Source: Clostridiales bacterium UBA1389
GTDB lineage: Bacteria; Bacillota; Clostridia; Oscillospirales; CAG-382
Assembly (NCBI GenBank): GCA_002305335.1
Contig: DBQR01000015.1
Span: forward strand, 45,941-64,261
Reading direction: 5' to 3'
DNA: 18,321 nucleotides
Below are positions 1 to 6,933 of this stretch, piece by piece. The position numbers were made by a program, and so were the translations under genes. Numbering within the stretch: the first letter of the stretch is position 1; the number at the start of each line of letters is the position of its first letter. The notes under the pieces were generated by a model. It did no database searches. It was not told the origin of the DNA and saw only the letters and a program-made list of their open reading frames with translations.

Positions 1-41
1 CGGGAAATAAACAAAATGAAATCCACAACTATTGCTATGAA

Positions 42-65
42 TAAAATCCGTTGTTTCCAACGGAT
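42..65 (-). terminator. Rho-independent terminator of the B12 operon
   Basis: Read on the minus strand, an 8-bp perfect stem (ATCCGTTG / CAACGGAT) closes a GAAA tetraloop and is followed by a TTTTATT run. It lies 26 bases past the stop codon of the last gene of the operon. A second small GC-rich hairpin (CCGCC-GAA-GGCGG, 71-83) sits between that stop and the terminator and may add to it. Confidence 0.8.
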
Positions 66-90
66 GAACTCCGCCTTCGGCGGGTTTATA

Positions 91-777
91 TCACAACCCG
101 TACTTTACCCTAATCCTGTTAAGCTTCTCTCCCACGAGTTTTGCCAGCACCCACACAAAAACCCCGTTTGAAACCGCATACAGCACCGTAAAGGGAAGGG
201 AAGTCAACAATGCAGTTGTGTACAGCTTCAGACTGAACACCCCGCTGTACCAGTTCACCGTAAAAACATCCATCAATAACGAATATAACACCCCTGCAAT
301 AAAGCCGTAAACGCTAATGCTTATCCGGCTTTTTTTTAACGCCTTTGACAGCGCTCCCGCAAAAAAGCCGCAAAACCCAAGGGCTATCATCTGAAAAGGG
401 GTCCAGGGACCCTGACCGAAATAAAAATTGGATAAAAAAGCCGTCAGAGAACCTATGAAAAACCCGGTTTCGCTTCCCAAATACGCTCCCCCGATAACCG
501 TAAGGGCGGTCACGGGTTTGAAAAGGGGAATAAACCGGCTTATTACCGAAAGGGAAATCAAAACCGCCGAAACCACCAGCCTCCGGCTGCCGATCCGCTT
601 GCTGTCAAAGCCGGCAATAAACAAAAACAGGGTTAACACCGAAATGACAAGGGCAGTATATATATACGTTTTTTCAAACGGCAGAAGGCTCCCCACCGCC
701 ACCGCCGCCGGTATCAGCAGAAAGGGGAGGACAATTTTAAGCCGTTTCCGGACTGCGGGGTTTTTAACCGTCAGCAC
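91..777 (-). CDS. ECF transporter S component, probable corrinoid-specific
   Basis: This is a 228-aa integral membrane protein with about six hydrophobic segments, the usual size and shape of an energy-coupling factor (ECF) substrate-binding S component. The stretch GQGPWTPFQM (about residues 122-131), preceded by a glycine/alanine-rich helix and followed by GFCGFFAGAL, is typical of one clostridial S-component family. It would bind the vitamin in the membrane and associate with the T and ATPase subunits encoded just upstream. It overlaps the ATPase gene by 14 bases and is the last gene of the operon. The substrate cannot be read from the protein alone; corrinoid is inferred from the cobalamin riboswitch at the operon head and the transcobalamin-like neighbours. 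The S-fused ATPase-T layout also resembles the thiamin-precursor system ykoEDC, but no TPP element is seen. Confidence 0.85.
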   Translation of the reverse strand: MLTVKNPAVRKRLKIVLPFLLIPAAVAVGSLLPFEKTYIYTALVISVLTLFLFIAGFDSKRIGSRRLVVSAVLISLSVISRFIPLFKPVTALTVIGGAYLGSETGFFIGSLTAFLSNFYFGQGPWTPFQMIALGFCGFFAGALSKALKKSRISISVYGFIAGVLYSLLMDVFTVNWYSGVFSLKLYTTALLTSLPFTVLYAVSNGVFVWVLAKLVGEKLNRIRVKYGL

Positions 778-2410
778 TTTTTACCCTCCCGTTCAGGCGG
801 CAGAGGGCTTCCGCATCCTTCACCGTCACCGCATTTTCAAAAATCCCCCTCGTCATACGGCTTATCGCCGTTGTATAAAAGGAATTCCGGCTGAAAAATT
901 CCCGGGGCGTCCCCACGGAGGTTATTGTCCCCCTGAAAAGCAGTCCGCAACGGTGGGCAAGAGAAGCGGCGAACTCCACATCGTGGCTTACTATAAGCAC
1001 CGTAACCCCCGAATCCGACAATTCCCTTATTATTTTTCCGATTCCCTTTTTGGTGTGGGCGTCAAGTCCCTGGGTGGGCTCGTCGAGCAACAGCAGGCGG
1101 GGTTTTCCCGCTAAGGCCTTGGCAAGGGCTACAAGCTGCTGCTCTCCCCCCGAAAGGTCATAGGGGTGCTTATCCAAAAGATTAGACAAATCAAAGGGAA
1201 GTTTTTCGGTTTCCGCCTTTGCGTCGGCAAGTTCCTCCTTTACGGTATTTTTCAGAAACACCGTCTGGACATCCTGGGGGAGCAGGGAAAGGCAGTTTTT
1301 ATACAAAGACTGATTTTTATATTCCTTGATATTTTTACCGAAAATTTTAATATCCCCCGAATAGGGACGGAAAAGCCCGGCGGCTGCCGAAAGCAGGGTG
1401 GTTTTCCCCGAACCGTTCCCCCCTAAAATGCAGAAGATTTCCCCCTCATACACCTTAAAATCAAGGTTATAAAGGACATCCGGCGACTGACGAATATAGC
1501 GGAAAAACACCTTTGAAAATTCCAAAGCCACACTTATGTTTTGTTTATATTCCCCTTCGGGGAGGTTTTTTATTTTATTTTCGAAATTATTTTCAATAAA
1601 TTTTCTGCCTTCCCTGACGGTAAGGGGGAAGGGGGTGGCACCAAAGCCCCCGAAGCGGGAAAACAGGCGAAAAGCCGCCGGCATACCCTCCGTCAGGGAG
1701 GGTATTTTGCTTATTTTTTCAAGGGTATATCCGGTTCCGCCGAAGGCAAGCATTTTTCCTTCGTCAAGGACAAGGAGCCTGTTTGACAGGGGGATAACCT
1801 CCTCAAGCCGGTGTTCCACTATTATTACGGTAAGCATAAGTTCCCGGTTAAGCTTTGAAAGGGTTGACAGAAATTCGGAAGCGGCAATGGGGTCAAGGCG
1901 GGAGGTGGGCTCGTCCAAAATAAGTATTTCCGGCTGCATTGCCATAACCGACGCTAAATTCAAAAGCTGCTTCTGTCCCCCCGACAGGGTGGAAACCTCC
2001 TTTTCGAACCATTCCTCAATACCGAAAAAGGAGGCGGTTTCGGCAACCCGCCCTTGTATAATTTCATTGGGAAGCCCTAAATTTTCAAGGCCGAAGGCAA
2101 GCTCGTGCCACACCTTGTCGGTGACAATCTGGTGTTCCGGGTTCTGCATTACAAAGCCGATTTTTGAAACGCTGTCAAGCTCGTCAAGCTCAAAAAGAGG
2201 TGTTCCCTTGTATTTGACAACCCCCGAAATATCACCCTTAGGGGCAAGCTGCCGCTTTAACAGTTTAAGCAGAGTGGTTTTGCCGCTCCCCGTTCTGCCG
2301 CAGACGGTTACAAAATCCCCTTTTTCCACACCGAACGACACGCCTTCAAGGGCTTTTTTATTACATTCCGGGTAGGAAAAGCCTAAATTTTCGACACTAA
2401 GTATTTCCAT
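764..2410 (-). CDS. ECF transporter ATPase, two fused ABC domains
   Basis: This 548-aa cytoplasmic protein carries two complete ABC ATPase domains and so supplies both nucleotide-binding domains of an ECF importer. Domain 1 has Walker A GRTGSGKTT (38-46), Q-loop QNPEHQIV (89-96, an ECF-type sequence), signature LSGGQ (142-146), Walker B ILILDEPTSRLD (162-173) and switch H200. Domain 2 has Walker A GGNGSGKTT (330-338), Q-loop Q379, signature LSGGE (419-423), Walker B ending in DEPTQGLD (to 450) and H476. All catalytic residues are present in both halves. Most ECF systems use two separate ATPases; the fused form is known from YkoD-like proteins. The start at 2410 is supported by an AAAGGA ribosome site, and the gene overlaps the end of the T-subunit gene by 28 bases, which suggests translational coupling. 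Confidence 0.93.
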   Translation of the reverse strand: MEILSVENLGFSYPECNKKALEGVSFGVEKGDFVTVCGRTGSGKTTLLKLLKRQLAPKGDISGVVKYKGTPLFELDELDSVSKIGFVMQNPEHQIVTDKVWHELAFGLENLGLPNEIIQGRVAETASFFGIEEWFEKEVSTLSGGQKQLLNLASVMAMQPEILILDEPTSRLDPIAASEFLSTLSKLNRELMLTVIIVEHRLEEVIPLSNRLLVLDEGKMLAFGGTGYTLEKISKIPSLTEGMPAAFRLFSRFGGFGATPFPLTVREGRKFIENNFENKIKNLPEGEYKQNISVALEFSKVFFRYIRQSPDVLYNLDFKVYEGEIFCILGGNGSGKTTLLSAAAGLFRPYSGDIKIFGKNIKEYKNQSLYKNCLSLLPQDVQTVFLKNTVKEELADAKAETEKLPFDLSNLLDKHPYDLSGGEQQLVALAKALAGKPRLLLLDEPTQGLDAHTKKGIGKIIRELSDSGVTVLIVSHDVEFAASLAHRCGLLFRGTITSVGTPREFFSRNSFYTTAISRMTRGIFENAVTVKDAEALCRLNGRVKSADG

Positions 2411-3261
2411 TTTATCCTTTCCCCCGCCTCAAACAATACGGGTAGGGCAACGAGCAGAAAATATGATAAATATGCCGCAGCCGAAAGGGGAATCGTCTTC
2501 GGCGGCAGAATTTCCGGGTAAAAGTTAAAGTCAAGAGCTCCCGCCAGAACCGCGGATAAAGTAAAACCGAACAGCAAAACCGACAGTACCAGAAGGAAAA
2601 AATCCCTCTTATCAAGGACATAGCGGGAATAAAAGCTGCGTTTTGTAATGCCGTACCCCCTGGACGCCATGCTGTCGGCGGTGATTATCCCGTTTTCAAG
2701 TCCCCAGGAGGTAAGGGCGGAAAATATCCTTACCTTTCCCCGGACTGTATCAACGGCGTTGTCCTCTTTATAAAGCCCCAGCGCTTTCTGGGAATTGTTG
2801 ATTTTTTTTGCCTGATTTACAAACAAAGGCACAAAGCGGATCGCCATTGAAATCACAAGGGAAATCTTCGGCGATACAAAGCCCAGCAGATAAAGCAGCT
2901 TGTCGCCGGTAAAATAAAAGGTAAAAAGCCGAAACCAGTATATCACCGCCACAATCATTCCCGAGGCGGTTAAGCCGTAAAACAACGCCTCAAGGGTTAT
3001 CGGGTTATTGTTTATAAAAAACAGCACAGTCACCCCGTTATGGTAAAACAAAGGGTTGATTATTGCACTTACGGTAAAAAGAAGGGCAAAATACAGATGA
3101 GGACGAATCCCCCTTAAGCTCCTGCTAAACACACAGGAAACAACCCCTCCCAAAAGGGATAGGGAAATTATAATCGGGTTCTGACAGAACATCGGTATAA
3201 AAACCACCGCAAAAAAGTAAACAAACAGAACCCTCGGATTGTATGACGCCATATCCTTCAA
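2383..3261 (-). CDS. ECF transporter transmembrane subunit (EcfT/CbiQ family)
   Basis: This 292-aa protein with several hydrophobic helices matches the EcfT/CbiQ transmembrane coupling subunit in length and topology. The sequence DSMASRGYG in its second half corresponds to the conserved Ala/Ser-Arg-Gly coupling motif that contacts the ATPase Q-loop groove. The start appears to be a TTG codon: an AGGAG ribosome site lies 8 bases before it, whereas the internal ATG three codons later has only an AAGGA one base away. The AGGAG overlaps the upstream stop region (stop codon ends at 3275, a 13-base gap), so the gene is probably co-translated with the transcobalamin-like gene before it. It would join the S component to the fused ATPase. 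Confidence 0.88.
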   Translation of the reverse strand: MKDMASYNPRVLFVYFFAVVFIPMFCQNPIIISLSLLGGVVSCVFSRSLRGIRPHLYFALLFTVSAIINPLFYHNGVTVLFFINNNPITLEALFYGLTASGMIVAVIYWFRLFTFYFTGDKLLYLLGFVSPKISLVISMAIRFVPLFVNQAKKINNSQKALGLYKEDNAVDTVRGKVRIFSALTSWGLENGIITADSMASRGYGITKRSFYSRYVLDKRDFFLLVLSVLLFGFTLSAVLAGALDFNFYPEILPPKTIPLSAAAYLSYFLLVALPVLFEAGERIKWKYLVSKI

Positions 3262-3274
3262 AGCAAAAACTCCT

Positions 3275-4939
3275 TCAGTTCATTCCCTTTCCGATGGTCA
3301 GGGAATAATGCCATTCGATTTCCTCCCCGTCGGACAGAACATAGGAAGCGCAGCCCAGGGCGGGATTAACCCCGTTCACCTTATACATCCACCCCGAAAG
3401 GTCGCCGTAGTCGTATTCGTATATATAGTTGATTCCCGAAACGTAAATCGTCCCGTTAATGCTTGAACCATTGGTTTCTATCTGAATTTTATTCGCCTTG
3501 GCAGCCTCGATAAGAATATCGTAAACCGTATCCCCGTTTTGAATATCGAAAAATTCCTTTTCAAGGATAACCCCGCTTTTGGGGATATATTTGCTTTCCT
3601 CCCCGGCAATAACGTCGCACCTTACGGTTATGCTGACTTTTCCGGTTATATTGGTTTTGGAAGTCGTGTCGTTGTAATATCCTTCCGGAGAATGAAAATC
3701 GGTCAGCAGTACAACCAAGACCGCAATAATACCGATTGCCACAGGCATAATATAGTTTTTGATTTTACGTTTCTTTCTTATAAACAGCACAAGACAGAGG
3801 GTAAAGGTCAGAAACACAATAACTGCAATCACCCAAGCTTTATAACCTGGTTTTTCTTTATCGGTTCCGCTGATTTCGGAAGTTTCTTCCGAAGGAGTGC
3901 TTATATTTGAGCTTTCCTCCGGCCCGGTTGTTTCGGTTAGTGATGATTCTGCCTGCTCTGACGAATCCTCTTGGCTCTCATCACCGGGATTTTCTGTCTG
4001 CCTTGAAAAATCGTAAAAAGCTCCTTTTTCATTATAAAAACGGTTTGCCGCCGTAAAGGCGCAAAGGGACTGAACGGTGGCGGTGTGGCTGAAACCGCCT
4101 TCAAGCAGGTGAGAAAAGCTCCCGTCCTCCAGGCGGTATTTTAACAGCCCGTCAAGCAGGGTGTTCCCGTTTTTTATAAATCTTTCGTCGCCGAAGGGGT
4201 CAATACCTAAGGAAGTCAGGGCGATAATCACCTGACACACGCTTTCCGCATTGGCAACGCCGTAGCTTATAAAATCCCCGTCTTCAAGCTGCTTCTGGGA
4301 AAGCAGAACCAAAGCCCGGTCAACGGCGGTCATAACCTTTTCGTCGGTTAAGTAAAAGGGGGACAAAGCCTGTATTGCCATAGAAGTGACGTCCACGGTA
4401 TCGCTTAAAACAGACCAGCTGCCGTCGGCTTTTGCCAGCGAGAGCAGTCTTTCGATAATCGGCTCGATGTCAAAATTCCTGTCGCTGTTATTCAGCAGAT
4501 GAAGGGTAAAAATTACCCCCATTACGTTTAACGTTTCATATCCCTCCGCCGATTCGGCAATGGTTTGCTTTACAAAGTCGCTGTCTTCAAAACCGCAGGC
4601 AATAAGGGCAAGAGCATACTTCTGACGGGTGACAAAGTTGGTGATTCGCCTGTTTTGGACATAGTCAAGCAGGGAGGAAGCATATTTCGAAAAATCATAT
4701 TTTTCCCCCCTTTGGGACAGGGCGATTATATACCATTCGGAATCGTTCCCCGCGTCGGCGGCAAGGGAAGCGTCTATCCATTCCTGAACGGATCCATTAT
4801 GATTTTTTATATTGAAATCGATTATATCCTCGGCATAGCCTTGTATCCGGCTCTCATATTCGTTATCCGCCGATACGGCGGGGCAGAAAGCCAGAACAAC
4901 AGCCAAGCAAAGGTATAATGCCGAAAATTTACTTTTCAT
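3275..4939 (-). CDS. Transcobalamin/intrinsic factor-like surface protein: alpha-barrel, membrane hairpin and DUF4430 domain
   Basis: This 554-aa predicted extracytoplasmic protein begins with a signal peptide (1-24, ending AVSA). Residues about 30-315 are helical repeats of the terpenoid-cyclase/prenyltransferase alpha-alpha barrel type, with DGSW (172-175), DGDF (220-223) and DGSF (272-275) turns and the helix VDVTSMAIQAL (182-192). A Ser/Glu/Thr linker (316-365) leads to two membrane helices (367-387 and 396-414) separated by the short basic loop RKKRKIKN. The C-terminal part (about 436-548) is a DUF4430-like beta domain containing GDTVYDIL and SGWMYKVNG. Barrel followed by DUF4430 is the domain order of animal intrinsic factor and transcobalamin, which clamp cobalamin between the two. 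The hairpin leaves both domains outside the membrane. The gene overlaps its upstream neighbour by 11 bases. The family call is confident; corrinoid binding is inference. Confidence 0.85.
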   Translation of the reverse strand: MKSKFSALYLCLAVVLAFCPAVSADNEYESRIQGYAEDIIDFNIKNHNGSVQEWIDASLAADAGNDSEWYIIALSQRGEKYDFSKYASSLLDYVQNRRITNFVTRQKYALALIACGFEDSDFVKQTIAESAEGYETLNVMGVIFTLHLLNNSDRNFDIEPIIERLLSLAKADGSWSVLSDTVDVTSMAIQALSPFYLTDEKVMTAVDRALVLLSQKQLEDGDFISYGVANAESVCQVIIALTSLGIDPFGDERFIKNGNTLLDGLLKYRLEDGSFSHLLEGGFSHTATVQSLCAFTAANRFYNEKGAFYDFSRQTENPGDESQEDSSEQAESSLTETTGPEESSNISTPSEETSEISGTDKEKPGYKAWVIAVIVFLTFTLCLVLFIRKKRKIKNYIMPVAIGIIAVLVVLLTDFHSPEGYYNDTTSKTNITGKVSITVRCDVIAGEESKYIPKSGVILEKEFFDIQNGDTVYDILIEAAKANKIQIETNGSSINGTIYVSGINYIYEYDYGDLSGWMYKVNGVNPALGCASYVLSDGEEIEWHYSLTIGKGMN

Positions 4940-5729
4940 AATTGCGGGATCTGCGGAGTAAGTATATAATCACGGCAAAGGCCACCGCCCCGGCGGAAAT
5001 ATACAGCACATAGCCGAAGCCGTCAAAGGTCTTTGGCGTGGACGCCGTAACATTTGCAAAACATACCGGGGGGAGAAGGGTTAAGGTGTCGGATTTTGCG
5101 CTTATAAGGCAGCTGCCCTCGTTTTCGATTTTCAGGGTAACCCTGCCATCGTTATCCGTCACATATCCGGTTTCTGCCCCGTCGAAGGTTATTACCGCAT
5201 CGGAAACGGCGGAAATAACGGGGTTCCATTCGTCGTCAAGGGTGAGGGAATAAAGGGTAAGACTTATTTCCTCCCCGGCTTTTACCGTTACCGTGTCGCT
5301 GTCGAAATATGTGTAGGTGTCGCCGTAGGTTATGGTATCGGTATAGGCAAAGGCGTAAACACGGTCGCCTTCATTAACTTCGCCTGCCAGGCTGAAAGCC
5401 ATGGCATTGTTTACATAATATCCGTAGCTCCCCCCGTTTTCCAAACCCCAGAGCCTTATCATGGATATACCGAAGGCAGTTACTTCCGAAAGATAGCCCT
5501 CGCCATCGCCCTCGTAATATTCCCTATGGGCGGCAATCAGGGAATCGTTTATGGTTATTTTCCCGTCACTGTCCTCGTCAGTGACGGTGACCTCCTGCCT
5601 GACAAGCATTAAATCCCCGTTTGAAATGGTTACATAAACCTTTACTCCGGTTTCCTCCGCATTGGCGTACAACATAAACACACTTAGTACCATCGCAAGG
5701 GATAAAGTTAACATAATAAGCTTTTTCAT
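4929..5729 (-). CDS. Membrane-anchored DUF4430 (transcobalamin beta-like) protein
   Basis: This 266-aa protein has an N-terminal signal peptide (1-24, ending ANA), a DUF4430-like domain (about 28-145), an Ig/carboxypeptidase-regulatory-like beta domain (about 146-228) and one C-terminal membrane helix (239-258) followed by the basic tail RRSRNYEK. The first domain holds SYGYYVNN (101-108), the counterpart of GWMYKVNG in the next gene's DUF4430 domain. It also has a DxDxDG loop (51-62) that looks like an EF-hand or dockerin calcium site. The start codon overlaps the stop of the preceding gene (ATATGA), with AAAGGAGT upstream as ribosome site. It probably acts with the 554-aa protein as a surface corrinoid-binding factor; this role is inferred from the domain, riboswitch and operon. 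Confidence 0.8.
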   Translation of the reverse strand: MKKLIMLTLSLAMVLSVFMLYANAEETGVKVYVTISNGDLMLVRQEVTVTDEDSDGKITINDSLIAAHREYYEGDGEGYLSEVTAFGISMIRLWGLENGGSYGYYVNNAMAFSLAGEVNEGDRVYAFAYTDTITYGDTYTYFDSDTVTVKAGEEISLTLYSLTLDDEWNPVISAVSDAVITFDGAETGYVTDNDGRVTLKIENEGSCLISAKSDTLTLLPPVCFANVTASTPKTFDGFGYVLYISAGAVAFAVIIYLLRRSRNYEK

Positions 5730-6016
5730 ATATCATTACTCCTTTTTTTCGCTGCTTTTTTATCTATAATTCTTTTTTGTTTCGCCCGTATTCGTTTTTC
5801 CCTGTTCTTTGCAATCCGGTCAGCCGGGGGAGGCGGTTTTATCCCCGCCGCTTCCAGAGCCCTCGGCCAGGGACCCAAAAAGGCTTTAATGGCAACAACC
5901 TCCTCCGGGGAAAAGTCCTCCCGTTTAGGGTGCCGTTCCAAACCCCGGGATGCCAAAAATTCCTGCTTTTCAATTAACAGCTTGACACAGTCGTCCTTTG
6001 TGTATTTAACAGGCAT
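5726..6016 (-). CDS. Small basic protein with homing-endonuclease-associated-repeat-like motif
   Basis: This 96-aa predicted cytoplasmic protein is the first gene after the cobalamin riboswitch. Residues about 23-60 contain RHPKREDF and LGPWPRALEAAGI, which resemble the R-P-x-x-x-DF ... FGSW-x-x-AL-x-AAG pattern of the homing-endonuclease-associated repeat (HNH_repeat) family, a small presumed DNA-binding module. The C-terminal 30 residues are strongly basic, with many Lys and Arg. No nuclease catalytic motif is present. It has a good AAGGAG ribosome site 7 bases before the ATG and overlaps the start of the next gene by four bases, so expression is tied to the DUF4430 gene. Its job in a B12 uptake operon is unknown; a nucleic-acid-binding role is a guess from the motif and charge. 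Confidence 0.75.
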   Translation of the reverse strand: MPVKYTKDDCVKLLIEKQEFLASRGLERHPKREDFSPEEVVAIKAFLGPWPRALEAAGIKPPPPADRIAKNREKRIRAKQKRIIDKKAAKKRSNDI

Positions 6017-6028
6017 AAATCCGCTCCT

Positions 6029-6067
6029 TAAAAAAATAATACGCCTTTAACCTTACGGCAAAAAGCG
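6029..6067 (-). terminator. Candidate riboswitch-controlled terminator
   Basis: On the minus strand, CGCTTT can pair with AAGGCG (one G-U pair) around a 14-base loop, followed by TATTATTTTTTT and then immediately by the ribosome site of the 96-aa gene. This position, between the cobalamin aptamer and the first gene, fits an expression platform that stops transcription when ligand is bound. The stem is short, so control of translation initiation is an alternative. Confidence 0.4.
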
Positions 6068-6114
6068 CAACACGTAATGAATCCCGGAATGTAATTTATG
6101 CATTCGGAATTTAA

Positions 6115-6292
6115 ACGGTTGCACCTTTCACTGCCCAAAAATGCCTTGTTTACCCGTCGTTATCAATGGTACGGCAAGTGTTCCGACTTATGGTTTTACC
6201 CAATTACGGTAATGGCGGTTGCGCCGGATTTTCACCGGTCTTCCCTCTGATCCGGAAAAAATTATCCCGGAACCGTATCATTTAATATTCGG
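6115..6292 (-). promoter_or_regulatory. Cobalamin riboswitch
   Basis: The minus strand carries the hallmarks of the cobalamin (AdoCbl-type) aptamer: GAGGGAAGACCGGTGAAAAT, then CCGGCGCAACCGCCATTAC, then the B12-box region AAGTCGGAACACTTGCCG. A helix TACGG (6274-6278) / CCGTA (6170-6174) closes the core, extended by AATG / CATT. The 3' part is the less certain boundary. The element precedes six co-oriented genes for a predicted corrinoid capture and uptake system. Such elements normally turn expression down when cobalamin is plentiful. Confidence 0.9.
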
Positions 6293-6300
6293 TTTTTTGC

Positions 6301-6329
6301 ATTGTAGCACTTAAAATCGGGAAAGTCAA
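6301..6329 (-). promoter_or_regulatory. Promoter of the B12 riboswitch operon
   Basis: On the minus strand, TTGACT (6329-6324) and TACAAT (6306-6301) are separated by exactly 17 bases, a near-consensus housekeeping promoter. Predicted transcription starts near 6293-6295, just ahead of the riboswitch aptamer. Confidence 0.75.
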
Positions 6330-6356
6330 GTAAATTTACAAATTCGGGAAAATCAA

Positions 6357-6385
6357 TTGCGGAATTTCAAAAAGCATGTTACAAT
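6357..6385 (+). promoter_or_regulatory. Divergent promoter for the 130-aa gene and cca
   Basis: TTGCGG (6357-6362) and TACAAT (6380-6385) with a 17-base spacer form a plausible plus-strand promoter about 100 bases before the 130-aa gene. It lies back to back with the riboswitch operon promoter, with 27 bases between the two -35 boxes. Confidence 0.55.
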
Positions 6386-6485
6386 ATGTTGGAAACAACG
6401 TAAAATGCAATCTTTTTTCAAGTAATCAACCCGGCATTTCCGGAATATTATTCAACGGAACGATATTTCGGAAGGATAAGTTGAT

Positions 6486-6878
6486 ATGTTTTCCTACATA
6501 CTCATGCACATAGAATGTATGCTGTTTGAAGGGTACTGCCTGTTTTATCAAAGCAGTTCGGATTACGCCGGACTGGTATCGGTTAAGGTGGCAAATTCGG
6601 TTTCCGAAGACAAAAGGGACAAAATAACCCTCGAATGGGATGACAGGCAAATCCTTCACACCTGTTCAAAGTCGGCTTATATAAGAGCAAAGGTGTTTTT
6701 ACCCGACGATATACCTGACCTTTGCCACGCTCTGGCGGATGCCTTTGACCTTGATGTTTATTCCCCCGAAGGGCGAAGGAAGTATCTTCTTATATTTTCC
6801 CTTATGAAAGGCCCCGCAAACCTTTGTAAAATCAATAAAATGCTTATGGAAAGATGGGTTTTCGCGGATAAGCAGTAA
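6486..6878 (+). CDS. Hypothetical protein, 130 aa
   Basis: I do not recognise this protein. It is a 130-residue soluble sequence with no signal peptide or clear membrane helix. The first half looks like a beta-rich fold (LVSVKVANSV, KITLEWDD) and the second is helical, ending in KMLMERWVFADKQ. A GGAAGG ribosome site lies about 10 bases before the ATG, and a promoter lies about 100 bases upstream. It ends 55 bases before cca in the same orientation, so the two are probably co-transcribed. The plus frame is favoured over the opposite-strand frames because of this ribosome site, spacing and orientation. Function is unknown. Confidence 0.6.
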   Translation: MFSYILMHIECMLFEGYCLFYQSSSDYAGLVSVKVANSVSEDKRDKITLEWDDRQILHTCSKSAYIRAKVFLPDDIPDLCHALADAFDLDVYSPEGRRKYLLIFSLMKGPANLCKINKMLMERWVFADKQ

Positions 6879-6933
6879 AAAAGTTACCAAACCTGCAAGT
6901 GAAAATTAAAGCAAAGGCAGTGAAAGCAAAACC

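Noticed and set aside
428..1114. Long plus-strand open frame opposite the ECF genes
   Set aside because: It lies antisense across the S component and ATPase, whose motifs are unmistakable, and it has no ribosome site or recognisable domain.
1536..2375. 279-codon plus-strand open frame inside the fused ATPase gene
   Set aside because: It is a mirror of the ATPase coding sequence (serine- and arginine-rich shadow composition) with no family features.
91..3261. Thiamin/HMP transporter (ykoEDC-type) reading of the ECF genes
   Set aside because: The subunit layout fits, but the leader is a cobalamin riboswitch and no TPP-type element is visible; the surface proteins also point to corrinoid.
3275..4939. 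Terpene cyclase or prenyltransferase enzyme
   Set aside because: The barrel repeats are similar, but there is no cyclase DxDD-type or prenyltransferase zinc site that I can see, and the protein is secreted, membrane-tethered and ends in DUF4430.
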